Shown here: positions 38,064 to 48,634 of the stretch, piece after piece
Numbering within the stretch: position 1 is the stretch's first letter
Layout of the letters: each line of letters opens with the position of its first letter
Assembly (NCBI GenBank): GCA_003021975.1
Contig: PXRR01000031.1
Span: 1 to 52,460 of the forward strand
Origin: Halobacteriales archaeon QS_5_70_17
GTDB lineage: Archaea; Halobacteriota; Halobacteria; Halobacteriales; Haloarculaceae
Direction of reading: 5' to 3'
Length of the DNA: 52,460 nt
Made by a program: the position numbers and the translations under genes
The notes under the pieces: generated by a model
What the model saw: only the letters and a program-made list of their open reading frames with translations
Databases searched by the model: none
Told to the model about the DNA's origin: nothing

Positions 38064-38213
38064 ATGGCTAGCTTCGAGAAGGCGGAATCCCGGATACTCG
38101 AGAAGATGATCTGCATGCGCTGTAACGCCCGCAACCCCCAGCGGGCCGACAGCTGCCGGAAGTGCGGCTACAAGAAGCTCCGACCGAAGGCCAAGGAACG
38201 CCGCGCGGTCTAG
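38064..38213 (+). CDS. rpl40e: 50S ribosomal protein L40e
   Basis: [49 protein letters not shown]. Confidence 0.95.
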   Translation: MASFEKAESRILEKMICMRCNARNPQRADSCRKCGYKKLRPKAKERRAV

Positions 38214-38274
38214 ACCGGCGGATCCGACGCTCGTCGACCCCCGCGCGGGCGGCCGCACGCGTCACCCGCGCAGT

Positions 38275-38668
38275 TCAGAACTGTTCGGCGGTGTCGATAC
38301 CGATGACGACTCCCACTTCCTCGGGGGCGAAGCTTTCGTGGCCCCCGGACCGACTTCGCGAACAGAAGCTTCGCCTGCTCGGTAGGGACGTACCGGACGG
38401 CCGCTTCCGTCGGGTCGTCGAAGTCGAACTCCGCGAGGAACTCGTCCCAGACCGACTCGCGGACCCGGTAGGCCCGCCGGCCGTCGACGGTTACATAGTC
38501 GGTGTCGGCCTCGAGGTTCGAGTGCCGACCGATGAGTTCGGCGTGGAGGACGACCAGCGCGTCTACCAGCGAGTCGGTGCCCACGTCGGCCGGTTCGGCC
38601 GCGCGCTCGACGACCGCCGGGTCGAAGTCCACCCCGACCGCGGCGGGAGCAGTTCGTCTCTCCGACAT
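38275..38668 (-). pseudogene. Haloarchaeal hypothetical protein with apparent C-terminal frameshift
   Basis: MSERRTAPAAVGVDFDP...VPTEQAKLLFAKSV, then other-frame GGHESFAPEEVGVVIGIDTAEQF* is more protein-like than the nominal RGPRKLRPRGSGSRHRYRHRR tail. Confidence 0.55.
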
Positions 38669-38802
38669 AGTGTGAGATTGTCACTCACGGTGTCCACTCC
38701 TCGGGGTCGCGGGGGTCGAGGTCCGCCGCGACCCGCGGCGCGCTCCGGTCCCCCGCCGCGCAGGCGAGCGCCTGAAGTGCGCCCGTCCCCGACGGAGGAA
38801 CG

Positions 38803-40875
<2,073 letters not shown>

Positions 40876-40951
40876 GCGGAGGGCCGCGGCTCGGCCGGCC
40901 CGGTCTCGTTCGCCCGGTGTGAGAGTCAGTGGAGCGATCGCGGGCGGTCGC

Positions 40952-41728
40952 TCAGCGCAGTTCGTCGAAGTGGCGCTTCCCGAGCGCGATCGCGTCGAAG
41001 TCCTCGGTGCCGACCTCGTGGGTCGCCGTCCCCGACCAGCCGTCCAGCAGCGGCGCGAGCGCGGTCTCGAAGTCGATCGTCCCCATCCCGACCGGGAGGT
41101 GTTCGTCGGCGCCGCCCCGCGTGTCGCTGAGGTGGACGTGCCGGATCCGGTCGCGGTGAGCGGCGAGGAAGTCCGCCATCTCTGTCGCGGAGAACCCGTC
41201 GAGTGCGGCGTGGCCGGTGTCGAAGGTCGCCGGGAGGCCGACGGTCCCGAGGAGGTCGCCGAACGCGTCGATCGGGAACGTGTCGCCGGCGTTCTCGACG
41301 GCGAGGATCGGATCGAGCCCCGCGGTCCGCTCGCGGAGGTCCCCCAGTCCGTCGCGGACGAACCCCCGGCGCTCGTCGACCGACCAGCCCAGCCCCCACG
41401 CCCGCGACTGAGGGTGGACGACGGCCGTCTCCGCGCCGAGCGCGTCAGCGAGTTCGACGCCGGCAGCCAGTTCGGCGACGGCCCCCTCCCGGACGGGCGC
41501 GAACGGGGACCCGACGTCGACGGCGAACGGCAGGTGGACCACGAGGTCGAGACCGGCGGCGGCGAGCAGGTCGGCGACGGCCCCGCGGCGCGGTCCGAGG
41601 CGGTCCCGCGCGAACGGTCCGTCCAAGAGCAGTTCCACGAAGTCGAACCCGGCGTCGGCTCCCCACTCGATCGACCGCGAGAGGTCCGGTTCGAGCGGGA
41701 CGGTGAAGCCCGTCCGTAGCTCCGGCAT
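40952..41728 (-). CDS. Sugar phosphate isomerase/epimerase (xylose isomerase-like TIM barrel)
   Basis: GFDFVELLLDGPF, VVHLPFAVDVGSPF, LAVENAGDTFP, PATFDTGHAALDGFS, IRHVHLSDTRGGADEHLPVGMGTIDFE. Confidence 0.85.
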   Translation of the reverse strand: MPELRTGFTVPLEPDLSRSIEWGADAGFDFVELLLDGPFARDRLGPRRGAVADLLAAAGLDLVVHLPFAVDVGSPFAPVREGAVAELAAGVELADALGAETAVVHPQSRAWGLGWSVDERRGFVRDGLGDLRERTAGLDPILAVENAGDTFPIDAFGDLLGTVGLPATFDTGHAALDGFSATEMADFLAAHRDRIRHVHLSDTRGGADEHLPVGMGTIDFETALAPLLDGWSGTATHEVGTEDFDAIALGKRHFDELR

Positions 41729-41782
41729 GGTCCTCGCTTCAGCGGGAGCGGGGTACGCGTTCCGCTTCCGGTCGGAGGGCCG

Positions 41783-43009
41783 TCACTCCCGTTCCGGCCC
41801 CGACTCCGACCCGCGGACCCGATCGGCCGTCCCGCCGGCGATCTCCTCCCGGTCGGTCTCGACGCCCCCGAGGATCTCGGCGACGGCGTCGAGACCGAGC
41901 ATCTCACGGGTCTCGGCGTCGAAGTCGAGGCTGTCCAGGGAGCGGCCGTCGGTGGCGACGTCGCCGCCCGAGAGGTGCCTGCCGTACCGGCCCACCAGCG
42001 AGGTGAGTTCCTGGGGCATCACGAACGTCGTCGACTCGCCCCGTCCGATCTCCGCGAGGGTCTCCATGCCCCTCTCGACGATGGCGCGCTCGCCCATCGC
42101 CTCGGCCGACCGCGCGCGCAGCACCGTCGAGACGGCGTCGCCCTGCGCCTCCAGGATCTGGCTCTGCTTCTCGCCCTGCGCGCGGACGACGTTCGCCCGC
42201 TTCTCCCCCTCCGCGCGCTCGACGGCGCTGCGGCGTTCCCCCTGGGCCTCGAGGATCATCGCCCGCCGGCGCCGCTCCGCCGAGGTCTGTTGCTCCATCG
42301 CCCGCTTGACCTCCCGGCTCGGGTTGACCTCGCGGACCTCGACGGCCTCGACGCGGACGCCCCACTCGTCGGTCGGCTCGTCGAGTTCGCGGTGGATCCG
42401 GCCGTTGATCTCCTCGCGTCGGGAGAGCGTGTCGTCGAGTTCCATGTCGCCGAGCACCGCCCGCAGCGTCGTCTGGGCGAGATAGGAGGTCGCGCGGCGG
42501 TAGTCGTCGACCCCGAGGAAGGCCCGCTCGGCGTCGACGACGCGGATGTAGACGACGGCGTCGGCGGTCACCGGGGAGTTGTCCCGTGTGATCGCCTCCT
42601 GGCGGGGCACGTCCAGGGTCTCCGTGCGCATGTCGAACTGGTAGGTCCGGGAGACGAAGGGGGGCACGAGGTGGAGGCCGGGCCCGAGCAGTCCCCGGTG
42701 GGCGCCGAAGACCGTCAGCGCCCGCTTCTCGTAGGCCTGGACGATCTCGACGGCGTCGACGACGGCCGCGACGGCGACCGTCAGGACCACGAGCGCGGCC
42801 AGCGTCGCCGCGTCGACCCCGAGCACGCCCGTCACCCCGGCGGCGAGCAGGAGGCCGGCGCCCCACAGCAGCAGGCGGCCCCACCGCGCGGGCGACTCGT
42901 CGCCGGGGGCGCTCTCGTCGGTCTCCTCCCGACCGAGTCCCTCCTCGGCCTTGGCGGAGAGCCGACCGAGCTCGCGGAAGAGACTGTCCGTCCCCCGGGA
43001 CCCGCTCAT
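41783..43009 (-). CDS. SPFH/band 7 (stomatin-like) protein
   Basis: YEKRALTVFGAHRGLLGPGLHLVPPFVSRTYQFDMRTETLDVPRQEAITRDNSPVTADAVVYIRV..ERRRRAMILEAQGERRSAVERAEGEKR. Confidence 0.92.
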   Translation of the reverse strand: MSGSRGTDSLFRELGRLSAKAEEGLGREETDESAPGDESPARWGRLLLWGAGLLLAAGVTGVLGVDAATLAALVVLTVAVAAVVDAVEIVQAYEKRALTVFGAHRGLLGPGLHLVPPFVSRTYQFDMRTETLDVPRQEAITRDNSPVTADAVVYIRVVDAERAFLGVDDYRRATSYLAQTTLRAVLGDMELDDTLSRREEINGRIHRELDEPTDEWGVRVEAVEVREVNPSREVKRAMEQQTSAERRRRAMILEAQGERRSAVERAEGEKRANVVRAQGEKQSQILEAQGDAVSTVLRARSAEAMGERAIVERGMETLAEIGRGESTTFVMPQELTSLVGRYGRHLSGGDVATDGRSLDSLDFDAETREMLGLDAVAEILGGVETDREEIAGGTADRVRGSESGPERE

Positions 43010-43106
43010 ACGCGAACGAGGCGCTCCGCGGGCATAAACCTGTGCGATTCGTTGACACTGCGGAGCGTGCTCGCGGCGTCCGGAGGACGGCCGCCGGCGG
43101 CCGCTC

Positions 43107-43740
43107 CTACTCCGGAGACCGCAGCCCGTTGACGGCGCGGGCGCGGCCCTCGCCGAACCCCTCCAGCCGCGCGATGTCCCCGACGGAGGCGGCGAACAGG
43201 TCTTCGACTGTCGGGTACGGCTCGTGGAGCCGCGCGGCCAGCGTCGGGCCGATCCCCTCGATGTAGCCGTACGTCCGCTTGGCCGTCGGCTCCGACCGCG
43301 TCGGCACCGCGCCGGGGGCCGCCGGTCGGGCACCGGGCGACTCCACGTGCTCGCGACCCAGGCGGACCGCGATGTCGACCAGCGCCTCGCGGTCACCACA
43401 GGGGATCGCCGGAACCCCCGTCCGGGCGACCAGCGAGGCCAGCGCGCCGCGGGCGGCGGCGGGGTCGCCGGCGGCCCGGTCCAGGTCCGCGACCGTCCCC
43501 TCGACGAGGAGGGAGGGGCAGTCGAACGCGGCCGCGAGCCGCCGGAGCTGGTCGCGGAGGTCGCTGCCGCGCCGCCCCATCGCTGAGCGGACGAAGTCGC
43601 AGGGCGTCTTACGCTCGGTGCCGACCTCGCCGACGGCGACGTCACCGACGTCCAGCCGCCGGACGGCCACGCTCTCCACGTCCGAGTGAGCCGACAGGAG
43701 CCGCCGGACGCCGGCCGTCGAGCGCGACGGACACCTCCAT
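43107..43740 (-). pseudogene. ERCC4-domain nuclease with HhH, apparent frameshift near the N terminus
   Basis: MEVSVALD lies in one frame; GVRRLLSAHSDVESVAVRRLDVGDVAVGEVGTERKTPCDFVRS...GIGPTLAARLHEPYPTVEDLFAASVGDIARLEGFGEGRARAV lies in another. Confidence 0.65.
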
Positions 43741-43838
43741 GTCCGGGCAGGGGACCGCCGGGGAGAAAGCCGCGTCGTGTCGCGGCTCACCGCGGCGGGT
43801 CGAGGGCGCGGTCCGCCGGTCGACCGATCGACCGGGCC

Positions 43839-45707
43839 TCACAACCGCTCGCGGATCGTCTCGGCGGTCTTCTCGCCGACCCCGGGCACGCTCGTCAGGT
43901 CCGTGGCGCTCGCCGCCCGGACGTTCTCGACGCTGCCGAACCGGCGCAGGAGCCGCCGGCGTGTCTGCGGGCCGACCCCGGGCACGTCGTCGAGGACCGT
44001 CCGGACCTCGTCGCGGACCCGCTGGTGGTACTGGACGGCGAAGCGGTGGGCCTCGTCGCGGACCCGCTGGAGGAGGTGCAACGCGGGGTGGTCGTCGGGG
44101 AGCGACCGGTGTCGAGCGTCGCTCGACCGGCTCGTGGATTCCGGTCGGGGGGCGCCGCCGGTGGCCGCGCCGGTCGGGGCACTCGGGCCGGAGCCGGGGT
44201 CGCGGCGCTTCGCGGCCGCCGACCCGTCGGGGACGAGCAGCCGGTCGCCGTCCTCGTCTTTCGCCAGCGCGACCGCCGGCACGTCCCAGCCGGCCGCGGC
44301 GACGGCCTCGCGGGCGGCCGCCAGCTGGCCCTCGCCGCCGTCGATCACGAGCAGGTCGGGGTCGGGGCGGTCGTCCCGGCCGTCGACGGCGCGCTCGGCG
44401 CGCCAGCCGACGAGTTCCCGCATGTTGGCGTAGTCGTCGTTGCGCTCCGTGAGCTTCTTGCGCCGGTAGTCGGCCTTCTCGGCGCTCCCGTCGACGAACG
44501 CGACGTTCGAACCGACGACGGCCTTCCCCTGGGCGTGGCTCACGTCGAACCCTTCGACCCGGTCGGCGGCGTCGAGGCCGACCACCTCGGCCAGCGCCCG
44601 GGTGCCGTCGTCCCGGTCGCCGCCGGCCCGCCGGGCGTTCTTCAGCGCCAGGTCGACGAGCGTCGCCTCGCGGCCGGTGCCGGGGACGCGGACGGCGACC
44701 CCCTCCCGGTCGAGCCACGCCGTCACCTCGTCGCCGGCGGGGCGCTCGGGCAACAGGAGGGCGTCGGGGAGGTCCCGCTCGGCGTAGTACTGGGGGACGA
44801 ACGCGGCGAGCACGCCCGCGACGGCCTCCTCGGTGCCGTCGGGCGCGCGGAGGGCGTGGCGCTCGCGGTCGACCAGCTGGCCGTCCTCGCTGCGCAGGCG
44901 CGCGACGGTCGCGCGGTCGCCGGCGACGGCGGCGCCGAGAACGTCCACGACCCGCTCGCCGCGCTCGTCGTCGGGACCGCTGACCGCCGCGGCGCTTCCC
45001 TCGTGGAACGCCTCGACGGCCGCCAGCCGGTCGCGGAGGTTCGCGGCCCGCTCGAAGTTCTGCTCCTGGCTGGCGGCCTCCATCGCGCGGCGGACCGGGT
45101 CCGCGAGCACGCCGGTCTCGCCCTCCAGGAATCGCTCGACCGACTCGACGTCCGTGAGGTAGCCCTCGCGTCCGATCTCCCCCGTGCAGGGGGCCGTGCA
45201 GAGGCCGATGTCGTGATCGAGGCAGGGACGGTCCCGGTTGGCGAACTTGTGGTCGGAACAGCCCCGGACGCCGTAGGTCTCCCGTAGGGCCTTCACGACC
45301 GTCTCGACGCGCCCCTTGTTCGTGTAGGGGCCGTAGACCGCCGCCGCGTCGTCGGGGTCGCGCGTGATCTCGATGCGGGGGAACTCGTGGCCGGTCAACT
45401 GCACGAGCGGGTAGGACTTGTCGTCCTTCAGCCGGACGTTGTAGCGGGGCTGGTGGCGCTTGATCACGTTGGCCTCCAGCAACAGCGCCTGGGTCTCCGT
45501 GTCCGTCACGGCGACGTCGACGGCCGTCGCCCGCTCGACCATCCGCCGGATGCGCTCGCTGCGCGGGTCGGCGTACGACCGCACCCGGTCGCGCAGGTCG
45601 ACGGCCTTCCCGACGTAGAGGACGACCCCGTCGCCGTCGAGGAAGTGGTAGACGCCCGGCTCCCCGGGGAGGTCGGCGGCCCGCTCGCGCACCGCGGTCC
45701 CGTCCAT
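43839..45707 (-). CDS. uvrC: Excinuclease ABC subunit UvrC
   Basis: [91 protein letters not shown]-terminal HhH. Confidence 0.96.
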   Translation of the reverse strand: MDGTAVRERAADLPGEPGVYHFLDGDGVVLYVGKAVDLRDRVRSYADPRSERIRRMVERATAVDVAVTDTETQALLLEANVIKRHQPRYNVRLKDDKSYPLVQLTGHEFPRIEITRDPDDAAAVYGPYTNKGRVETVVKALRETYGVRGCSDHKFANRDRPCLDHDIGLCTAPCTGEIGREGYLTDVESVERFLEGETGVLADPVRRAMEAASQEQNFERAANLRDRLAAVEAFHEGSAAAVSGPDDERGERVVDVLGAAVAGDRATVARLRSEDGQLVDRERHALRAPDGTEEAVAGVLAAFVPQYYAERDLPDALLLPERPAGDEVTAWLDREGVAVRVPGTGREATLVDLALKNARRAGGDRDDGTRALAEVVGLDAADRVEGFDVSHAQGKAVVGSNVAFVDGSAEKADYRRKKLTERNDDYANMRELVGWRAERAVDGRDDRPDPDLLVIDGGEGQLAAAREAVAAAGWDVPAVALAKDEDGDRLLVPDGSAAAKRRDPGSGPSAPTGAATGGAPRPESTSRSSDARHRSLPDDHPALHLLQRVRDEAHRFAVQYHQRVRDEVRTVLDDVPGVGPQTRRRLLRRFGSVENVRAASATDLTSVPGVGEKTAETIRERL

Positions 45708-45820
45708 CGGTTCCACCGAAGGGCGGCGCGGACAAGAGCGTGACGCGTCCGGCGCGCGGAGCCGAGCGCCGGCTGCCGGCGGGCCCGAACCGCTTTCCGG
45801 GTCCCGGGTGTTCCGCCGGC

Positions 45821-46357
45821 ATGAGCGACGGACGCGGCGGCTGGGACCGGCTGTGGTCGCGCTCGCTCGCCGTAGGCGGGACGACCGTCGGCTACGACCG
45901 CCTCCGGCGGCCGGACGGCGAGCGGACGGGATACGGCTGGATCGGCGACCGGGGGTCGGCGGCGGTCGTCGCCCGCGACGGGGACCGGGTGGTGCTGATC
46001 GAGGAGTACCGGCCGCGACTCGGCGAGACCGTGCTGAGCTGCCCGGTCGGGAGCGTCGAGGCCGGCGAGTCGTTCCGCGAGGCCGGCCGGCGGGAGCTCC
46101 GCGAGGAGACGGGCTTCGCGGCCGGTCGCGCCGAGGTGCTGGCCGAGCACTACCCCGTCGCCTGGCTCCGCAAGCCCCGCGGCGTGGTCTTCGCGGACGA
46201 CCTCTCGGCGGGCGACCGGCGCCTCGAGGACGACGAGTTCGTCGACGTTCGGACCGTCCCCGTCGCGGACGCGGTCGAGACGGTCCGCGGACGCGAGCCC
46301 GCGACGGGGTGGACGCTGCTGCCGCTGTTGCTCGCCCGGGAGGCGGGCCGCCTGTAG
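45821..46357 (+). CDS. NUDIX hydrolase
   Basis: Nudix box [23 protein letters not shown]. Confidence 0.92.
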   Translation: MSDGRGGWDRLWSRSLAVGGTTVGYDRLRRPDGERTGYGWIGDRGSAAVVARDGDRVVLIEEYRPRLGETVLSCPVGSVEAGESFREAGRRELREETGFAAGRAEVLAEHYPVAWLRKPRGVVFADDLSAGDRRLEDDEFVDVRTVPVADAVETVRGREPATGWTLLPLLLAREAGRL

Positions 46358-46479
46358 CTGTACCTGTACCCGTAGCCCGCGACTGCGAGGCGTGGCGTCC
46401 GCGGCCCCAGCGCGGGCCGCGCGGACCGGGGCGCCGTCGGAACATCAGCTACAAGCGGCCGGTGGGCGAACGCCCGCCC

Positions 46480-46761
46480 ATGAGCGACTCCGCGGACCCG
46501 GACCCGGTGCGGCTCTGGCTCGTCGAGCGCGACTACGACGATCGGAACCTCGTGACGCTGGTCTACGCGACCCCGGACGGCGAGCGCTACCACCAGCGCG
46601 AGCAGTCCGCCCACCTCCTCTCGCAGGGCGACGGGGTCACTGCCGCCATCAACGCCGACCCGGGCGACCTCGCGGCGGTCGGCGACGAGGCGACCCGCGA
46701 GCGGTACGCCAGCGAGGCCGAGCGGATGCGCGAGCGCCACGACCCCGGCGACAGCGTCTGA
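46480..46761 (+). CDS. Haloarchaeal hypothetical protein
   Basis: MSDSADPDPVRLWLVERDYDDRNLVTLVYATPDGERYHQREQSAHLL. Confidence 0.65.
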   Translation: MSDSADPDPVRLWLVERDYDDRNLVTLVYATPDGERYHQREQSAHLLSQGDGVTAAINADPGDLAAVGDEATRERYASEAERMRERHDPGDSV

Positions 46762-46811
46762 CGAGTAGGAAGGCCTTTTTCCCCGGGGTTCACAGGCCGA
46801 AACGATACGAC

Positions 46812-47753
46812 ATGCCCGCCATCGAACTGAACGGCGTCTCCAAGCGGTTCGACGACGTCGTGGCCCTCCGAGACCTCGATCTCGCCGTCCGAGAGGGTGA
46901 GATCTTCGGCTTCCTCGGTCCCAACGGCGCCGGGAAGTCGACGACCATCAACGTCCTACTGGACTTCGTCCGGCCGACCAGCGGGTCCGCGACCGTCCTC
47001 GGGATGGACGCCCAGCGGCGGTCGAAGGCGGTCCGCCAGCGAACGGGCGTGCTCCCCGACGCGTACAGCGTCTACGACCGACTGACCGGCCGCCAGCACC
47101 TCGAGTTCGCCATCGAGTCCAAGGAGGCCGACGACGACCCGATGGCCCTGCTCGAGCGCACCGGGATCCCCGAGGCCGCCGACCGGAAGGCCGGCGGCTA
47201 CTCGAAGGGGATGGCCCAGCGGCTCGTGCTCGCGATGGCGCTGGTCGGCGACCCCGACCTGCTGATCCTCGACGAGCCCTCGACCGGGCTGGACCCCAAC
47301 GGCGCCCGCGAGATGCGCGACATCATCCGCGCGGAGCGGGACCGCGGCGCGACGGTCTTCTTCTCGAGCCACATCCTCGAACAGGTCGAGGCCGTCTGCG
47401 ACCGCGTGGGGATCCTCCGGGACGGGCGGCTCGTCGCCGAGGACACCGTCGAGGGGCTGCGGTCGTCGGTCGACTCCGGGGCGACGCTCACCGTCACCGT
47501 CGACGAACCGACCGACGAGGCCATCGCAGCCGCGCGGTCGGTCGAGGGCGTCTCGGACGTCGCCGTCCGGTCCGACCAGAGCGCCATCGTCGTGACGACC
47601 GAGGACGCCTCGAAGACCGCCGTGCTGAGCGCCATCGAGGACACTGGCGTCGAGGTGCGGGACTTCTCGACCCAGAAGGCCTCGCTGGAGGAACTGTTCG
47701 TCACCTACACCCGGGACGGGCAGAGCCAGGACGAGACGGAGGTCCGGACGTGA
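46812..47753 (+). CDS. ABC transporter ATP-binding protein
   Basis: GFLGPNGAGKSTTINVLL (Walker A), GYSKGMAQRLVLAMALVGDPDLLILDEPSTGLDPNG (signature, Walker B). Confidence 0.95.
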   Translation: MPAIELNGVSKRFDDVVALRDLDLAVREGEIFGFLGPNGAGKSTTINVLLDFVRPTSGSATVLGMDAQRRSKAVRQRTGVLPDAYSVYDRLTGRQHLEFAIESKEADDDPMALLERTGIPEAADRKAGGYSKGMAQRLVLAMALVGDPDLLILDEPSTGLDPNGAREMRDIIRAERDRGATVFFSSHILEQVEAVCDRVGILRDGRLVAEDTVEGLRSSVDSGATLTVTVDEPTDEAIAAARSVEGVSDVAVRSDQSAIVVTTEDASKTAVLSAIEDTGVEVRDFSTQKASLEELFVTYTRDGQSQDETEVRT

Positions 47754-48634
47754 GCTGGACCGCCGTCGCGCGCAAGGACTTCCGGGACGCCGTGCGCGTC
47801 AAGTGGTTCTGGGCGCTGACCGCACTGTTCGTCGTCTTCGCCGGCGGGGCCGCCTACCTCTACGGGGAGGTGGAGCTGTTCTCCGGCGGAGGGCCCGCGA
47901 CCGCGACCGGGCTGATCAGCTTCCTGAGCGGGGCCTCGGGGACGCTCGTTCCGATCATCGCCCTGCTGGTCGGCTACAAGGCGATCGTCGGCGAGCGCGA
48001 CTCGGGGAGCCTGAAGCTGCTGCTCTCCCTGCCGCACACCCGCGGCGAGGTCGTCCTCGGGAAGCTAGTCGGCCGGACCGGCGTCGTCTCGCTGGCGATC
48101 CTCGTGGGCTACCTCATGGCGGTAGTGCTCGGGCTCGCCCTGTTCGACGAGTTCGCCGTCAGCGACTTCCTGCTGTTCACGCTGCTGACGATCGCCCTCG
48201 GACTGGCGTACATCAGTATCGCCATCGGCCTCTCCTCGGCCGTCTCCTCGGCGTCGCGAGCGGGCGCGCTCGCCATCGGCTTCTGGCTGGTCTTCGAGTT
48301 CCTCTGGGGGATCGTCGGCCTGCTGCTGGCCTGGACTGCCAACGGCTTCTCGCTGCAGGGCCTGTTCCAGGGCGGCCCGCCGGACTGGTATCTCTTCTTC
48401 CTCCGGCTCTCGCCGACTAACGCCTACAGCGCCGTCGTCGGGACGCTGCTGCCCGACCCCCAGGGAATCGGCGGTGGCGGCCCCGGAGCGGGACCGGGCG
48501 CCGGCGGAGGCGCCGCCCAGGCGGGCGCCGACCCATTCTTCCTGCAGGACTGGTTCGGCCTCGTGATCCTCGCGGCCTGGGTCCTCGTCCCCGTCGGCCT
48601 GGGCTACCTGCGGTTCCGCGACATCGACCTCTAG
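47750..48634 (+). CDS. ABC-2 type transporter permease
   Basis: Overlaps the ATPase by 4 nt; RKDFRDAVRVKWFWALTALFVVF, GERDSGSLKLLLSLPHTRGEVVLGKLVGR, multiple TM segments. Confidence 0.92.
   Translation: MSWTAVARKDFRDAVRVKWFWALTALFVVFAGGAAYLYGEVELFSGGGPATATGLISFLSGASGTLVPIIALLVGYKAIVGERDSGSLKLLLSLPHTRGEVVLGKLVGRTGVVSLAILVGYLMAVVLGLALFDEFAVSDFLLFTLLTIALGLAYISIAIGLSSAVSSASRAGALAIGFWLVFEFLWGIVGLLLAWTANGFSLQGLFQGGPPDWYLFFLRLSPTNAYSAVVGTLLPDPQGIGGGGPGAGPGAGGGAAQAGADPFFLQDWFGLVILAAWVLVPVGLGYLRFRDIDL

Noticed and set aside
43642-45822. 726-aa minus-strand ORF overlapping uvrC
   Set aside because: Arg/Pro/Gly-rich frame-shifted shadow of UvrC.
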